Shown piece after piece: positions 1-13,000 of a stretch of 64,000 bases of DNA (the stretch's first letter is position 1; every line of letters starts with the position of its first letter). The notes beneath the pieces were generated by a model that did not search any database, was not told the origin of the DNA, and saw only the letters and a program-made list of their open reading frames with translations. The translations under genes were made by a program, and so were the position numbers. The DNA comes from Leptoclinus maculatus. Taxonomy: Eukaryota; Chordata; Actinopteri; Perciformes; Stichaeidae. The stretch lies in NCBI GenBank assembly GCA_032191485.1, contig JAVDOI010000140.1:20001-84000 (forward strand). Direction: 5' to 3'.

Positions 1-279
1 TTACGCAGAAACATGGGAGGCGAAAGTAAATCCGTTGATGGTAAGAATTATTTATATTAATTAACGTAATGTTTTTGACACTAATGTCGGTCGGGGTAAA
101 AATATTTCCTAACTCATCTGATCCGTTTCCTTTGCTCTTCGTTGTCTGGCAAATACTGTGAACAGCTATCAACGTGTTTAAAATACAAAGCATCTTCTTT
201 GTAGCGTTCACATTTTCTTCCACATAACTCACGAACACACCGCAGTCGTAAAAAAGACTTCCCAACTCTGGAAATGAAG

Positions 280-775
280 CGTCTTAAAGCTGCATTCTCT
301 CTAGTGTCCACCAGGGGGCGACTCCTCTGGTTGTATAGAAGTCTATGAGAAAATGACTCTACTTCTCTCTTGATTTATTACCTCAGTAAACATTGTAAAC
401 ATGAGTTTATGGTCTCAATCTCTAGTTTCAAGTCTTCTTCAATACAGCATGATGTTCATTTAGTAACTTATGGTCCATTTAGAGTCAAACAGACCATAAA
501 GCAGGGGATGCTTTAGGGGCGGGGCTACACAGTGATTGACAGGTCGCTGCCGCTACCAGAGCCGTACACGGTGTCTCTACGTCACTCCTCCACATCGCAA
601 ATATGATAACTTACGTTTATTGGTTGCAAAAAAAACAACCCCATGGCGACAGCCGCAATCCAAGATGGCGACTGAGAAATCGCCAAACTCGAGGCTTCAA
701 AACATCAGTCCACAAACCAATGAGTGACGTCACGATGACCACGTGCAGTCCTATATCCTATATACAGTCTATAGT
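280..775 (+). repeat. Dispersed repeat family A, copy 1
   Basis: This copy runs from the conserved head (AAAGCTGCATTCTCTCTAG) through a middle about the AGTAAACATTGTAAACATGA core to a tail near TATATACAGTCTATAG. It contains CCACCAGGGGGCG (308-320), CAAGATGGCGAC (661-672) and TGACGTCA (725-732). Four more substantial copies and one fragment occur in this window. It is clearly interspersed, but I cannot assign it to a class; no open frame or terminal repeats were seen. Confidence 0.9.
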
Positions 776-912
776 TAGCAGCCACTAACAAGCCGACAAT
801 GTGTTTTCCTTGTTGCAACGCTATCAACAACCAAACATTACAGGTTGAGAAGTCTCTACGGAGATTAATGCTGACTAATGATTGAGAGCTTAAACGTGTG
901 TTTACGGTTGTC

Positions 913-917
<5 letters not shown>

Positions 918-967
<50 letters not shown>
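918..967 (+). repeat. TG microsatellite beside the CRTC3 exon 13 donor
   Basis: Pure TG for 50 bases. On the transcript strand it is a CA run starting about 10 nt after the GTACAG donor. Confidence 0.97.
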
Positions 968-968
<1 letters not shown>

Positions 969-977
969 AACCTGTAC

Positions 978-1061
978 CTGGTAGGGGTGGGTCTTGGTCT
1001 GGCGATTGGAAAACTGTTGCTCCATAAAGGGGTCGTTGAAGAATGCCGCCATGTTGTTGTG
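978..1061 (-). CDS. crtc3: CRTC3 exon 13 (last exon in window)
   Basis: The 84-nt, phase 0 to 0 exon encodes residues 493-520: HNNMAAFFNDPFMEQQFSNR and QTKTHPYQ. The EQQ pattern aligns with YYEQQMAARQ of CRTC1 and FFPDVGFDQQ of CRTC3. The acceptor is CTCACAG and the donor GTACAG, followed within 10 nt by a (CA) run (967-918). Later exons lie beyond base 1. Confidence 0.88.
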
Positions 1062-1779
1062 CTGTGAGGGGAAAAGAAGAAGAAATCCCAAAACATCATC
1101 AGATCTGGAGAGAAAGAGTTTTATATGACACGTGATGTAAATAAATCACTAAAGGAGCCATTAGTCTACCAAGACTATAAGCAAATCACATTATAACCAT
1201 GAAGGGTTGCTCGGGCTAAAATGATGAGTTGACTCGTCAATTTACAGAAACTTATTCTGCAAAAATGATAATAACTCCATTGTTTGGGGGGGGGGGGGGG
1301 GTCTTCTCCAATGTGAGTGTTTGCTGGTTCTATGTGAATATCTTTAGGATTTGGACTTTTGGTCGGACAAAACTAGGGATTCTGGGAAAATATTGACACA
1401 GACAAGGTTCATTCCCATCAAGAGCCGTTACTGCCATCGTTTAACTCAACTTTGAATTTGAACACAAGAAAGTGGATAAGCAGCCAACTAGTGTAATAAC
1501 ACTTCTATTCATACAGCACCTTCACAGAGTACTCAAAGTAAGATTTACAGAACGTAGCCTCCCCTACATGACACACATAAGGAGCACATATAATTAAGCA
1601 GCATACATAAAATGGAGGCTAAATAAAATGTCCTCCGCTATTGTTTTGGGGGTTAATACAATTACAATGTTGAATCTAATCTCCTGCATTCATTTCTGCC
1701 CTGCAGGGAGACAAAAGTAGATTATGATCATCAAGAGTGCACAGAACACCACAAAGACTGGGGCACTAATTATGATTTA

Positions 1780-1814
<35 letters not shown>

Positions 1815-1925
1815 AGCATGCCTTCCACACACACACACACACACAGACGCACAGACAAAGACGCTCTTCATGGCACTTACTTGGCTCGTGTTGAAGTCCA
1901 GTTGGATGCTCTGAAGAGGGGAAAG

Positions 1926-1973
<48 letters not shown>

Positions 1974-4900
1974 CTGCTGCTGTTGCTGCTGCTGTTGCTG
2001 CTGCTGTTGCTGCTGCTGGTGTTGGTGTTGGTGTTGCCGGCCCTGGTCCACTGCATGCTGGGATTGCTGGTAGAGCGGATAGGGTGGCGGCGGCTCTCTT
2101 GCCATGTTGCTGGTATCCAAAGCGACTCCCTGCACAGGACAGAGAAAGACAGTACGAGTCACTGAAGACTGACTGCAAGTTTAACGACGAGACTTTGGAC
2201 TTGAAGTTGATTTATTCCGATTGTCATTAGTCAGCTGCACTCTCCCCATCGAAGCAGCAGTAAAAAACAAATGCACCAGTGTATTTGTTTTTTGTTTTTT
2301 TGCACTGGCAAGAATTTCCACTTGAATGTCAGACTTTATTTTACATCATCGTATGTCGTACATTAGTTCTTTTTAGATGTTTCTATGTCTGCACAAAGAG
2401 ATTCTTACACTACTTAGTTTTATAGTTACAAGGTTTTTCTATCGTCGTTGCACAAACGAAATGCAGGTTGTCGTCCCATTCTGCTACACAAGTAAAACAC
2501 AGAAACTATAATTATATTGCGGCCGGAGGACGAGTCTCTCAGCCCGGAGGACAGAAGCTGCTTTGAAGTCTGGCGGTTCGGCAGCTGATACTTCTGCATC
2601 ATCACGGACACGTGAATATAAGATTATACTGTTACAAAGTAAACAATCCCTCTTTGTTATTGGGGGAATGTGAAGGCAGGCGTACCTGTGTGATGGGGGA
2701 CAGCAAGGGGGACATGGTGGGAGACAGCTGCTTGGCCAGACCTCTGCGCTGCTCGGTGCCAGGAGACAGCGTGAGGGGGCTGATGGGAGCCGGCCGCCGC
2801 CGGGGGGTGTTGCTGGACAGACGCAGGGACGAGTTGATGGAGGGATTGCTGAGCGACGACTGCAGCTGGCAGTTGTTGAGGGACGCCTGGATCGAGGGGT
2901 TGCTCAGAGACGAGGACAGACCTTCATGGGGGGGGATAAATATCAGAGTGTAAATGTGCATCAGAATGAATCTCATCAATAAGGAGGCTGTGAATCCGGA
3001 GCAGACAATCAACTGGGAACATGTGGAAGTGTGTGCTCTCCGGTCCCCAACACAGAAACACTGTATTGTGTGACCGAGGAGGGACAGACAGACGCAGAGC
3101 AGAAGGAAAATGAGAAGACAGAGGGGGAACCTAAAGGGAAAAGAAAAGAGACGATTGTAGCGAGCCGAACGGGGTCAAAGTGCCTCTTTGGCTTTGGTGC
3201 TCGGCCAAGCTGAACCGTGTTCGACAAGGGAGGAAACGCTGAGAGGGAGTGTGATCGGGTCAGGCAGCGGAGTGAGGAAGTGGGAGACAGAGAGATCATT
3301 CAAAGAGCGACGCAGAGCGTACGGTCGGCTGGCAGAGGAGGAGACCTGGAACCGGCTCAACGCTCCCCGAGTTCATCAAACCGGCAAAAAGACTAGAAAA
3401 CTCCACGGACGACGATTCAGAACATGTTGAACGAATAAGTAGATTCAGACAACACGCTGAGCGACAACGTGGACTGTGGTTGGAGTCGCGTTGCTAGGCA
3501 ACAGGAGACAAATTCTGGTAAGTGACGGTAGAAGAGCGGAGGCCGACATTCCTCAAGAACCACGAGTCTCATTTCATTTCATTCAGTACCTCACGGAACA
3601 AAAAGTGTTTCAGTCAAATGAATTAAATCAGAAGTAAACAAAACAACCGAATCCAAGTTAACAAAACAGGATGATTAACTATCTCTGTCATCTGAAGCTA
3701 AAGTAGTGAAGAATATGTCGGAAGAAATGTAGAATTGTTGATGGACTTCAGACTTCAGAGAGGTTGAAATGATTTTTCAGGACGGTGGTGAAAGAAAAGG
3801 TCTGGAGGGCGTTCATGCACTCACGCAAACTCTCACCCATGCACTCGTCCTCGCACGCACACAAGCACCTACAAAAGCACCGACGCACGCGCTCGCTCTC
3901 CACCCACCCTGTGAGTTGCCGATGCCGAGGTGCATCATGGCGGCCGGCAGGTTCCCGGTGCTGCTGCCCCCGCTGAGGTTGGAGTAGCCTCCGTTGTCCT
4001 CCGGGTCCAGCGGCGTGGAGAGCGGCGAGGTGAAGTGCAGGTTGCTGAGGTCCGGCAGGGAGCCGCTGGTATTTAACAAGCCCTGGTAGTGGGACAGACC
4101 CGGGTTCTGCTCCGGAGACGGGAATATACTGCAACACACGTACAAGAGAAACCTCATGTTGATGCCCACGCTCACAATCGCCTTTTTTAATGAATGTAAA
4201 TATTGTGCATAATCAAAACGCAGAGCCATTAACTGTGCTGCCATTACCATTTCAAACTGAAAAGATGTTTCTTTTGACTCCCCCCCCCCCCCCCTCCACC
4301 ACCCACTCACTCCATTTCCGCCATTATTTCTCTAATTTCCATTTCTGCTCATATGCTGCATTAACAGCGTATGAGCAGCAACAGTGACTCATTGTTGTGC
4401 GTCCCCACTCACACAAACACACACATGGAGTCTCTCTCTCTGTCAGATTTCTAAGAATCTCTTAAGTCTCTACAGACGACTGCATTGCTCCGTGTGTGAT
4501 GATAAAACCTCCACATTATGCCCCAACATGTGTGGCAACAAAAGCCAATGAGTTGCTAGTGAATGATGACGCGGCACCGGATGTGGCCTGCAGAGGGAAA
4601 ACAAAGCCTCTGGAATGTGATTGTACTAACTCTGTTCCTCTTCGTTTAGGGTTAAAGGTGTAAAGAGGAACACAGACATCCTGTCTGACGAGGTGAGGAT
4701 GAGCTGCATTTCCTTTCTGTTGACCAGCTACAGCAGCTCTTTTATGTCCATACAGAACGCTTTGTGTTAATAACGTCACACCGATGATGATTTTGGTGCA
4801 ATCGAATAAAAAGAAAAAGGTTTATTTGTGATTAAGCAACAAAATAAAAACACCTTCAGACTTACTTGATTCCAGGCACTTCACAGGATTTAGGCCTCGA

Positions 4901-7095
4901 TGCCAGAGACTGAGACAGAGAACATGACGATTAGATAATAACACTCCAACACTGCATTTGAACCTTAGAATACTGTTTCCAGGGTTGATTGCAAACTGTA
5001 GATTGCTGTTCAGCTTTGTACTGTGGTTGCACCCACATGTGATATAGCAGTGAATACCACAACACTCAGAAGTCTGCTTCCACATGGAGGAGTTACCAGA
5101 CTATCAAACAGACATTGGTGTAGCGAGTGACAAGCAGCCTCACCTTCTTGGCCTCCCACAGCTGCTTGGGCAGCAGCTTACCGACCCCTAACAGATTGTC
5201 CTCGTTGGTCAGGGCGGGGAAGGAGAAGACTGTGGAGAGAGGACGGTGAGTTAAACGTGTTCACAGCTGATATTAATGATGTCTCCATTGCTCAAGGAAT
5301 GTTCAACTCACCGTCTCCGGAGCCGTCAACCTCCGACTCATTTACGCTGGCTGCATTCCAGCCTCCACGAGAAACACAAACAAACAAACAAAGAAGGGGG
5401 GGGGGGGGGGGGGGGGAATAAAGCAAAGACATAAATAACTAAAGCTAAGGAACATTAGAGGATATTCAATATACAACCAGCTGTTTGAATTATCCCGGCA
5501 TGTCTGGCACAATAATGGGTCGCTGACAGGAATACACACTGCGGGGGGGGGGGGGTTCATAGACCGATGAGGAGGAGGAAAGAGACGGCCATTGTTGTTA
5601 TTATGCCACAAAAGAGCCTCTCTTCCTCCTCACTGAAGACCCGACGCCACATACACGTCCTTCATTCCTTTAACGGACTCTCGTGTTTGACCACAACACT
5701 TCCTGTGTGCTTTCACATCAGCGTTTGAACCACTGCCCGTTCCTCCCTCCTTCACAATAAAAGCCCTAGACATGTACACTGCACAACTGTTTACCAGAGG
5801 GAATTAAAATGCACGCAATAAAATGTCTTTACAACAGAAAGAATCTGCAAGAATCTGTTCAAACCTTTAGACTGACAAGGCGACACACTGCCAGTATAAA
5901 CAGATATTTGCATATTTGTGCTGTGAATTTGTCACGCCGCCTGTGTGTAAAGGCCTTAAAGCTCATTTTGAGAGGCAGATTAAACAATGAAGAGATACAA
6001 CAGAGGAGCAACTGGGACGGAAACGGGACAACTGGGACGAGACACGGCTGGCTTGAGTCGCTTGGATCACTTGCACTGTGCGATGCATTCGATATGGGTG
6101 GAGTAAACTCAGGATTAAGAAGAACAAAAAGTCACCGTCTATTCCTAGAGCATCGCAGTAATCAGATGCCTTTCAGCTGCAGAGGTTCACGTTAGATCTT
6201 TTTACTACGGCTTGACAACAATTGTCAGAAAAGAGATTACACACCAAACAGACTGCAGCTGAACTCCTCTGCTCTACGTTTCCACCAGTCTGACTCACAG
6301 CTGTGATTCCTAGTCAGACGCTTCTTTCATCAGCCGGGGCTCGACACCCCTCGACACCCACGGGGCCCTTCGGAGGTGTCGGCGAGGCCGGTCTGCTTCT
6401 TTGTGATGATATAGAGCCCGTGCAGCTATGTGTAGTATGTGCTGCTGGACTATATACAGCAGCTGTGTGAGCCTCCACAGGCAGCTCAGTTCACCTCCCT
6501 CACTATACTGTTTAGCTCTAATGGCCGCTCTGCAAAACAGTAGAGCTCAAACAAACACCGGATCAATCCAGGATTACATCTGTATTCATCTGTTGGGCTT
6601 GTTGTACCTTTAATGGACGGATGAAGAGTGTAGATTGGAGACGGGGAGAGAGGTACGACACGCAACAACGGTCTTATTGAGAACGATGATTGATCAGATA
6701 GTTCAAGCTATTTTTATAGCAAAAAATCCACCGATTCCAGCTTTTTAAAGTATAATATTTGATGTTTCGGACTGTTGGTTGTATATAAGAATTGGACGAA
6801 GTCACCGTGACGTCCCTCATCGACTACGGTTTTGAGCCTCCAGTTTGTCATTTTGGCCGTCGCCATCTTGACATTTTCACAATTCACACCAGAGCACGGA
6901 GCTAAAGTTCAACCGGACATTGAATAATAAAGGTTTTAGACCAAAATACCAATATGTTACACTTAACGTTGATGAAAAACACACTGTGAACGGGTTAAAG
7001 TCGTAAGACGAAAACACGGACAACGCCGTGGTAGAGGTATTTTTGTAACACACACACACACACACACGCACACACACACAGTCACACACACACAG

Positions 7096-7178
<83 letters not shown>

Positions 7179-7224
7179 CACACGCACACACACACGCACA
7201 CACACACAGTCACACACACACAGT

Positions 7225-7259
<35 letters not shown>

Positions 7260-8724
7260 CCAACTGGGTCTAAGGTGAGCCATTTAAAGCACAACAGACA
7301 GCGTGCTGGAACTCATGTATCCACACTGGGGTGACTGTATGTTAAACTCACACTTGGCTCACATCTTAAGGCAATATCCTGTTTAAACCTGTTGGCTCAA
7401 CACATTGAGAGGTACTCGGCTGCAGGACGACTTCTCTCATCCACTCAAACAGCTCAGCAGAGAGGAGGATGGATTCTTTGGACCGATAACAGCTACAAAA
7501 GGTATCAACAGAACATTCTAAACCAACAAAGGCCCGACTGTGATTTGTGCAGCTGAGTGGCTAACGAGACTGAAAAGCAGGCGGCTGGATGGACTGTGTT
7601 CTCTGTTAATAAATGACCAGCAGAACAGAAACACAAACACTATAAAGTAGCATGATTACTACGACTCGGGCCCATACGGGAGCAGCCTGCATGAGGCCGA
7701 GAGGACGCCTGGTCTATAAGAACATGCTCCGCTCACACACAGCTGCACCTCTTCTACAACGTGTAATGCACTTTAGGTGACGTCTCTATACACAAGTGGA
7801 GGCTGCTCAGACTCTCCGGGATGTTTTCCTGCCTGTATTATTTCATGTAGGGAGTTCTTTGGGCATTTATTAATAACTGTCAATTTGATTAATCCAATGT
7901 AACCAGACGATAAACCGGCGCAGCGAGCTCTGTTCTCATACCTGCAGCGCAGTGAAACGAAACCAGTGAGTAAATATATTCGTCATCGACGTTATTTCCA
8001 TGACTAAGACGAGGACGAGACGTCATCAGTACACTGAGAGGTTTTCTAAAGGGACTCTGGTGCTCAGGAACACTACCGCTTTAGTCCACACGGACGACAA
8101 AACCACCACGAACCTTCACTCAGTGACTTCAAGTTAACAATGACAAGGGCCGGGGGGGGATGAGTTGATATTTTGGTTGGACTAGATTGACTGAAATGTT
8201 CAATCTAATGACTGAAAAAGATACAAATATTAAATTGGTTGTTTTTCTTTGGACTAAAATTGCCTAAATACAATAAGAGTAAATGATAAAGTATGTGAAT
8301 AAATGAGACGTCTACAGTGAGGAGGTGTCACAGGTACGATAAGAACCAATGACTCGAGCTCCTGAAATGAGATTTCTAACATCTAATTCAGATTTAATAG
8401 TTTTTACGTCAAAAGTTTTGTTTGTAAGGAAAAAAGAAGATGGTAGGAGAGTACATGGTTTAGAAGAAACGTGAAGATCCAGACTGGTTTTAAGATATTA
8501 AACAGCTTTGAAGGAGAATTTGTGGCAAAGTAAAAAACACTGTTGAACTTCTCACACTAGATGTATCCCGTCCCTTCTCTTTGAAGGTGCAACAGAGACC
8601 TTAAGGTGGACTAGCGCTATCCTCCTTTATGTGACAAGCATAAACATCTCTGGTAAGACATGGATATCAAACAGTCAAACCACCACACAAACACAGAAAA
8701 TGCTCTCTTTGAGGGTGAATAGCT

Positions 8725-8755
<31 letters not shown>

Positions 8756-10009
8756 CTCACCATTGCGCTGGAGAGGACCTCGACCCATCTGCTGGTTCAT
8801 GCCAAAGGGGTCTTGGGGGTTTGGGTTCATGACGCTCGTATGGAGAGCAGAGTCTGAGTTGGTTCTGTGTGGGACGGAGGAGGAGGAGGAAAATGATGAC
8901 ACGTTTTCCAGCACCTTGGACAGAGGCAGAGGAATTCTCAGGGCCGTAACGTGAGTCATTCTGCTTCCTGCTCTGCCTCCACACGCTGCAGTCACTTGCA
9001 CTGATCACACTGACCTCACGCACACAAAAACCATCCTCACAGAACTGGACTGGGATCAGTCTGAGAGCGATGCAATAACCATGAAAACGTTCGTTATCCA
9101 TAAATGTAGCGATACAGGGAAATACAGCTACAAGAGATTAGTAGTCGTCGTGGTTGTACATGTCTAACACGAGCTGTGAATTCAAACGTGTTCACTTGTG
9201 CACACACACACACATTCATGGTCCGACCCACACAAGCCCCCCCCCCCCCCCCCCCCGAGTCCTGTACCGCTCCAGCTGAGAGCTTTCTCTAGTGCGATCC
9301 GTTCAGCCTCCATGAGTCACTCCTACGCTCACGTTATAGCAGAGCTGTAGCAATCACACCAAGTTTGATCCATCCAAAACATGACGCTTTTAGGGTTGCC
9401 AAGTTTGGTTTTATCTGCCAATTATGGCACTAAAAATATATATATATATAGATAGAACAATATAAGGCTGTATCGGAGGCATTTCAGGTACCGGTTCCTT
9501 TATCGGAAAACCTCAACCGTTTTGTTTTATTATAAATGCCATTTATATTTGTCCTGTCTGTGACATATTCAACAGATACAGACATTCAAACTGTAGGAAT
9601 GTTGCTGGTATGATGTCAACATGATAATAAGATAATTTCTATTGTTGCTGTTAAAGGTGAAAGGAGGATGGGAAAAGGCTGAAAGTAAGACAACATGAAA
9701 AAGGAGCCTTGATGTTAGAGTGCGAAGGAGCCGTGAGTCCTAAAGCTGGGTGAGTAAGAGAGGAACTACTGATTCATGTTTCAGGAGAGAGAAGAAAAAG
9801 AGTTAATCAAACACAAACAGTCTTAAGTCGAGCTTTGTGTCTCAGCCTTCTATCTCAGCGCTTCAGAGGAAGAAAAGAGGGGATTACTGAGATTTACAAA
9901 AGGATTGAGACCAGGACGCGATGTAAACAAGAGAGATTGCAAAAAGACAAGGAACAGAATGGTTGGCCTCTGTGTGAGCGAGGGATGAAGCAGCAGAGAT
10001 AGACAGAGG

Positions 10010-10045
<36 letters not shown>

Positions 10046-13000
10046 GTCACCTGTTGAGTTGTGATAATAATCTCAACCCAGGCCGTTTCTCCTCGGTCCA
10101 TGACTGCTGATCCCTTCAGAGAGAGAGAGAGAGAGACACAGAGGAAAGAGATGACAGACGTTTACTGGATGAGACCCCGACTCCTAAAAGTTTGTGTGAA
10201 GAAGAGAAACTACATTCAGAACGATGAGCCTCGTGTGGAAGGAAGAAAAAACCCTCGAAAATACTCAAGACACAACACAACAACACAACACAACACAACA
10301 ACACAACACCGTCCTACGTTTAAGGGGAGAAAACAAAGGGAGAGACAGAATAAATCAAACGCAGAGTGAAGACACGTTTATAAACCTGCTGCTGAGCAGC
10401 TAATGGGGGAGGGGGGGGGGAAAGAAAAAAAAAAGAGAGAGAGAGAGAGAGACAGAGAGAGAGAGAGACAGAGAGAGCGAGAGAGCGAGAGAGCGAGAGA
10501 GCGAGAGAGAGAGGATGTAAAACACTGGATGTGGAGGGTCATTGTTGAAGCCTGAAACAGTGACTGAGTGGATTTCTCTGAAGCACTCCAGCACTAGAAG
10601 GGTCTCGACTCCTCCTCAGCACTTCACAACCACAATAGTCTTCTGAGAGCACAAGTGGTTCACAGAATAACTCAAATGAATCTCCAGTTGGCGCTGAACC
10701 GCCTTCACATGTATCTACACGCTGACTTTGTTTCTTTTGGTTAAGATAACGTACTCAAAACAAGTGCAGAGACCTGGGAACACAATGACATCTCTTAGGT
10801 TAGAGGGACTGTCCTCATCAAAGGTCCACAACGTCACATGTGAGACACACTGGTTCTAAACTCAACATGTGAGACACACTGGTTCTAAACTCAACATGTG
10901 AGACACACTGGTTCTAAACTCAACATGTGAGACATACTGGTTCTAAACTCAACATGTGAGACATACTGGTTCTAAACTCAACATGTGAGACATACTGGTT
11001 CTAAACTCAACATGTGAGACATACTGGTTCTAAACTCAACATGTGAGACATACTGGTTCTAAACTCAACATGTGAGACATACTGGTTCTAAACTCAACAT
11101 GTGAGACACACTGGTTCTAAACTCAACATGTGAGACACACTGGTTCTAAACTCAACATGTGAGACACACTGGTTCTAAACTCAACATGTGAGACACACTG
11201 GTTCTAAACTCAACATGTGAGACACACTGGTTCTAAACTCAACATGTGAGACATACTGGTTCTAAACTCAACATGTGAGACACACTGGTTCTAAACTCAA
11301 CATGTGAGACACACTGGTTCTAAACTCAACATGTGAGACACACTGGTTCTAAACTCAACATGTGAGACACACTGGTTCTAAACTCAACATGTGAGACACA
11401 CTGGTTCTAAACTCAACATGTGAGACACACTGGTTCTAAACTCAACATGTGAGACACACTGGTTCTAAACTCAACATGTGAGACATACTGGTTTTAAACT
11501 GAAGAATGAATGAATGATAAGAGTCTGTCCATTCTTGGTTAAAGACTCTCCCGTCTCTCCTGTGTGTGTAAATCTCACTGGAGCTGCGATGCTAATCACA
11601 ACACACATATTTTAATCATCACACTGCATGTGAAATGTTCGGCTCTCTTCGTACAGAGCCACCTCCAGGGAGCTCGGTCTGAGAGAGTCCTCCCGAGAGA
11701 GGCCGGTACGGGAATAGCAGACCAAAGATGGGCGAGTGGACGAGGAGGAGGGCGTGAGACTGGACGGAGGCTCTGACCCCGAAACAGATGGTCTACGATG
11801 TCTAAGATGCTTTGATGCCCAACATTATACTTTGAGGAAACTCTAGAGCAGAGGGATTTTATTTAAGTCGCCAAATCTTTTGTTTAACATCTATATGTGC
11901 AGTACACCTTTGAGCCACACGAGGGAGCCTTAATGTTTGCATTGTTCTAATAATAGTCGCCTACTTTTAACATTGAATCTAATATGAAAGGTACATTTAT
12001 TACCTTACCTGAGGAGGAGAAAAACAAGCCTGTTGACGCCACCTAAATGCACTTATTTGGTCTCAATTATGAAGTATTTTATATTGTACACGTCTTAAAT
12101 AACCCGTCTCCGTGTTCGAGATGCTGGGTGGACACAGCAGATAAATTGTTGTAGTAGCTGTTGATTTAATTAAAGCGCTGAAACGGTTAAAAAAAGCTTT
12201 GTGGCTCTCCTCCAGAGCCGACTGCCTGTAATGTAGTGCAGATGTTGTTGTTTTTTTACACACTCTCCGCCCCGATCTCCCCAGAGACTGTCGAGCGGGA
12301 GAATCTGACTCAACAACACAAGAGCCTGGAGAGCGTTTAATGTGGACGTCCAATCAGTGTTGATGGTGAATTGAAGCGTTCCTATATTGGCCCGTAAAGC
12401 AGAGTTTGAGTAGTCGTAAGGAGACGAAGAACAACAGGTTGTTTCCACTTGGATTTCTAGTCTCCGCCTCTCGGGAGCCAGAGGGGGCGTGGTCTCTGGA
12501 TGTTGAAAACAGAGCTTCCTAAACTGGTTGTAAGTTCAATTTTTGTAAATAATAAGAGTTTGATGGATTAATCAGTGCCGATAGGACGTTTTACAAACTA
12601 TTGTTAGCAGTGGAACTGGGCTCCGATAATGGCTGCGCAACGGCTGATTTTACAGCAAACTGACACGCATGTTTGACCCGTTTTCAGGTTATTTCTGCCC
12701 ATAAAAGTCATCTCTCCAATAATAACGCAACATTAACAGTTCTTGATAGGTATCGGCCGATTAATCGGCCATCTGCTTTTTCCTGCTAAAAGCTATCGTT
12801 ATTAAATCGGCCTTTAATAATAACAAGTATCTGTCATAAAGAATATAATAAGAGTAGAAAAAACAGAACATCTCTTCGCTTGGCTACGTTTTCCAACAAA
12901 TACGAGTGGCAAGGATGTTACGGGCGGCGAAACATTTTCTCAACGAGTGTGTGTCTGCAGCGTGGAGGAAGACGAGGGGAAGGGCGCCTGGCAGCCGGCC

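Larger units (their letters stand above)
1..977 (-). other. CRTC3 intron 13 (partial), repeat-filled
   Basis: No exon was seen. The stretch holds a family-A repeat copy (about 280-775) and a TG/CA microsatellite (918-967) next to the exon 13 donor. The remaining transactivation exons of CRTC3 must lie to the left of the window. Confidence 0.6.
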
